Assembly: GCF_902506535.1 (NCBI RefSeq)
Contig: NZ_LR733827.1
Span: forward strand, 383,755 to 447,754
Length of the DNA: 64,000 nucleotides
Direction: 5' to 3'
From: Pseudomonas sp. 8Z
GTDB lineage: Bacteria > Pseudomonadota > Gammaproteobacteria > Pseudomonadales > Pseudomonadaceae
Program-made: the position numbers and the translations under genes
The notes under the pieces: generated by a model
The model's input: the letters and a program-made list of their open reading frames with translations, nothing else
Told to the model about the DNA's origin: nothing
Database searches by the model: none
In this document: positions 62,341 to 64,000 of the stretch, in pieces
How the letters are laid out: each line of letters starts with the position of its first letter
Position numbering within the stretch: position 1 is the first letter of the stretch

Positions 62341-63519
62341 CTACGCGCTGGGTTCGGTGGGCCGTGTATGGAAGCGTCCGCTGCCCGGCTTGAACTGTGT
62401 TGCCATGGCCATCAGTGCCAGGGTGGCCACGGCCATCGCCAGCCAGCTCAGGCGCAGGTCGGCGGTGTACTGGCGCAGCAGGCCAGCCAGCAATGGCGCC
62501 GTAGCGGCGATCAGGTAGCCGCCGCCCTGCACGAAGGCCAGCAGGTCGCTGGTCTGGCGCGGATCGTCCCGATGATCCTGGGCCACCACCAGCGACAGCG
62601 GGAACAGTGCGCCGATGCCGATGCCCAGCAGAATGCAGATCGGCACCACCAGTTGCAGCGGTGCGAAGATCAGGCCGAGCAGGCCAGCCAGCAGCGATAG
62701 CAGTACCATCGCCAGCAACACACGCCGATCCGGGTAGCGTGGCAGCAGGCTCGATGCCAGCAGGCCTGCGACCACTTCGCATAGCGTCAATGTCGCCAGC
62801 AGCAAACCGCTTGCCTGCGCGCTCCAGCCCAGCGCGGTGTAGTAGGGCGGCAACCAGGCCAGCACCAGCGTGTAGCCGGCGGTACCGACACCGAAGAAGC
62901 TCATCAGCAGCCAGGCTCTGGGTGAACGCCAGACGTTCAACTGAGGCGCAATGGCCGATGCCGCCAGCGCTTGCTCGGGGGTAGCGCGTTGCCATAGCGC
63001 GGCGGCCAGCAGGGCCGGCAGCGTCCAGCTCGCCAGTGCCCATGACCAGCCTACCGATTGCGCCAGCCAGGGCGTCAGCGCGGCGCCGAAGGCTGCGCCA
63101 CCCATGATCGCGCAACTGTAGAAGCCGATCAGGCGCCCGCTGTCAGCAGCAAAGCGTGACTTGATCAGGCCAGGCAGTAGTGCCTGGATGAAGGCGATCC
63201 CGGCACCGGCCAGCAAGGCCGTCGTGATCAAGGTGGTGGCGTCGGGCCGTACGCCACGCAGCAGGCAGGCGACGGCGATCAGCAGCACGCCGAGCAGTAT
63301 CCCGTTGCCTTCTCCCAGGCGTTCGCGCAATACCGCGGCGGTCAGGGCGCCGAGCCCCATGATTACCACTGGCAGGCTGGTCAGCAGGCTGGCGCCGATA
63401 TGATCCAGGCCTGTATCGAGCTGGATGCGGTCGAGCAGCGGGCCGATGGCCGCCAGTACCGGACGCAGGTTCAGACCAAGCAGAACGATGGCGAGCAGTA
63501 GCAGGCTCTGACGCCTCAT
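62341..63519 (-). CDS. MFS transporter, CynX/NimT-like
   Basis: 392 residues from the ATG at 63519 (GGAGG seven bases upstream); it overlaps the stop of the DMT gene. Twelve helices. LLLLAIVLLGLNLRPVLAAIGPLLDRIQLDTGL is the CynX/NimT opening. The family covers cyanate and 2-nitroimidazole transport, but most members are unassigned. Co-transcribed with the upstream DMT gene. Confidence 0.9.
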   Translation of the reverse strand: MRRQSLLLLAIVLLGLNLRPVLAAIGPLLDRIQLDTGLDHIGASLLTSLPVVIMGLGALTAAVLRERLGEGNGILLGVLLIAVACLLRGVRPDATTLITTALLAGAGIAFIQALLPGLIKSRFAADSGRLIGFYSCAIMGGAAFGAALTPWLAQSVGWSWALASWTLPALLAAALWQRATPEQALAASAIAPQLNVWRSPRAWLLMSFFGVGTAGYTLVLAWLPPYYTALGWSAQASGLLLATLTLCEVVAGLLASSLLPRYPDRRVLLAMVLLSLLAGLLGLIFAPLQLVVPICILLGIGIGALFPLSLVVAQDHRDDPRQTSDLLAFVQGGGYLIAATAPLLAGLLRQYTADLRLSWLAMAVATLALMAMATQFKPGSGRFHTRPTEPSA

Positions 63520-64000
63520 ACCTGAGCCTCCTTCGCGTTGCGCCAGGCTACTAGCAGCACGCCGCTGACGATGCACAACGCTGCCAGCAGCATGCTCAGG
63601 CTGCCTTCTTCGCCGAACAGGCCGGTAGCCATTGCCGCCCCGATGATTGCCGCCACCGAGCCGATCTGGCTGAGATAAACCGTACCGGCCAGGTTCTGCA
63701 GGATGAAAAACAGGGCGTAGGTCGCGGCGAATAGCAGTATCTGGACGAGCAACAAGGCAATGGTCGAAATATGCTTCAGGTTTGGTGTGAGGTCGACGCC
63801 CAATGCAGTTGTGGCGCTCAGTAATACGGCGCCGCCCAGCAACATGCCAGGCGCCAGCGACAGGGGCGTGGCGCCGCTCGGCCAGTAACGGGCGCGATAG
63901 ATGTTGCCCAGCGCCAGAAACACCGGCACGCAGAGCGCCGCTATTACCCAGAGCGCTGGACTACTGCCACCGTACAGCTTGCCCAGTGCCAGGATCAGGC
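63516..64000 (-). CDS. DMT-family permease, N-terminal part beyond window
   Basis: The frame is open to the right edge and ends at the stop shared with the MFS gene (ATGA). The visible part has about five helices (ALWVIAALCVPVFLALGNIYRARYWP, STIALLLVQILLFAATYALFFIL, IGSVAAIIGAAMATGLF, LSMLLAALCIVSGVLLVAW), the C-terminal half of a drug/metabolite transporter. Substrate unknown. An internal Met gives a 137-residue frame, but the gene surely begins outside the window. Confidence 0.85.
   Translation of the reverse strand, partial: LILALGKLYGGSSPALWVIAALCVPVFLALGNIYRARYWPSGATPLSLAPGMLLGGAVLLSATTALGVDLTPNLKHISTIALLLVQILLFAATYALFFILQNLAGTVYLSQIGSVAAIIGAAMATGLFGEEGSLSMLLAALCIVSGVLLVAWRNAKEAQV

Overview
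This window looks like chromosomal DNA of a Pseudomonas (sensu lato) species. The DNA is GC-rich. It carries typical pseudomonad genes: a tandem fadD pair preceded by a lipase/MaoC pair, the gene order I recall for PA3299-PA3302 of P. aeruginosa. It also has several GGDEF/EAL proteins, two BdlA-like PAS-PAS-receiver proteins, an OprM-type outer-membrane channel and REP-like repeats carrying the usual GTAGGAG start. Species cannot be fixed from sequence reading alone. All calls come from reading translated sequence and recalled families; no database search was run.

Layout. 1-3.5 kb: a truncated CHASE-PAS sensor behind a REC-GGDEF-EAL regulator, then a 57-residue protein. 3.6-6.6 kb: an Old Yellow Enzyme, a periplasmic solute-binding-like protein and small proteins. 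6.7-15.9 kb: the most coherent accessory locus, an RND efflux operon (adaptor, pump, short-chain dehydrogenase, FabF-type ketosynthase, TetR) facing a second TetR and the outer-membrane channel. Two near-identical 24-bp operator-like palindromes sit at the two promoters. 15.9-21 kb: a phosphonate/selenate-type ABC importer, divergent from a beta-hydroxyacid dehydrogenase and a hydroxypyruvate-isomerase-like gene. 21-29.7 kb: an MHYT-GGDEF-EAL protein, a decayed palindromic element, an MFS transporter, an MECR-like reductase, a PQQ-type sugar dehydrogenase and CvfB.

29.7-33.5 kb: tRNA-Thr(CGT) and an integration scar. A degraded second copy of the tRNA 3' end and terminator lies about 1.3 kb downstream. 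Between the copies are an integrase tail and a higBA toxin-antitoxin pair. Just outside the scar is an apparently solitary NaeI-family restriction endonuclease gene with a long hairpin directly in front of its ribosome binding site. A 145-bp palindromic MITE-like element follows at 33.4 kb.

33.5-54 kb: a homocysteine methyltransferase divergent from a polar amino-acid importer without ATPase, plus NUDIX, YebC, DUF1176, TauE/SafE, EamA, parvulin, GGDEF, CAP-domain, RlhA, SEC-C, HDOD, cupin and Tat-exported lactonase-like genes. The two BdlA-like paralogues lie 7 kb apart. 54-64 kb: a methyltransferase, a di-iron hydroxylase, MaoC hydratase and lipase, fadD2-fadD1, then a CynX-like MFS transporter overlapping a truncated DMT transporter.

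Themes. Cyclic-di-GMP and chemosensory signalling is dense (CHASE-PAS, REC-GGDEF-EAL, MHYT-GGDEF-EAL, GGEEF, two BdlA-like, HDOD). Fatty-acid handling dominates the right end. The horizontally acquired part is small and centred on tRNA-Thr. The best candidates for something undescribed are the efflux operon with a built-in ketosynthase and reductase, and the orphan NaeI-like nuclease with its hairpin leader.
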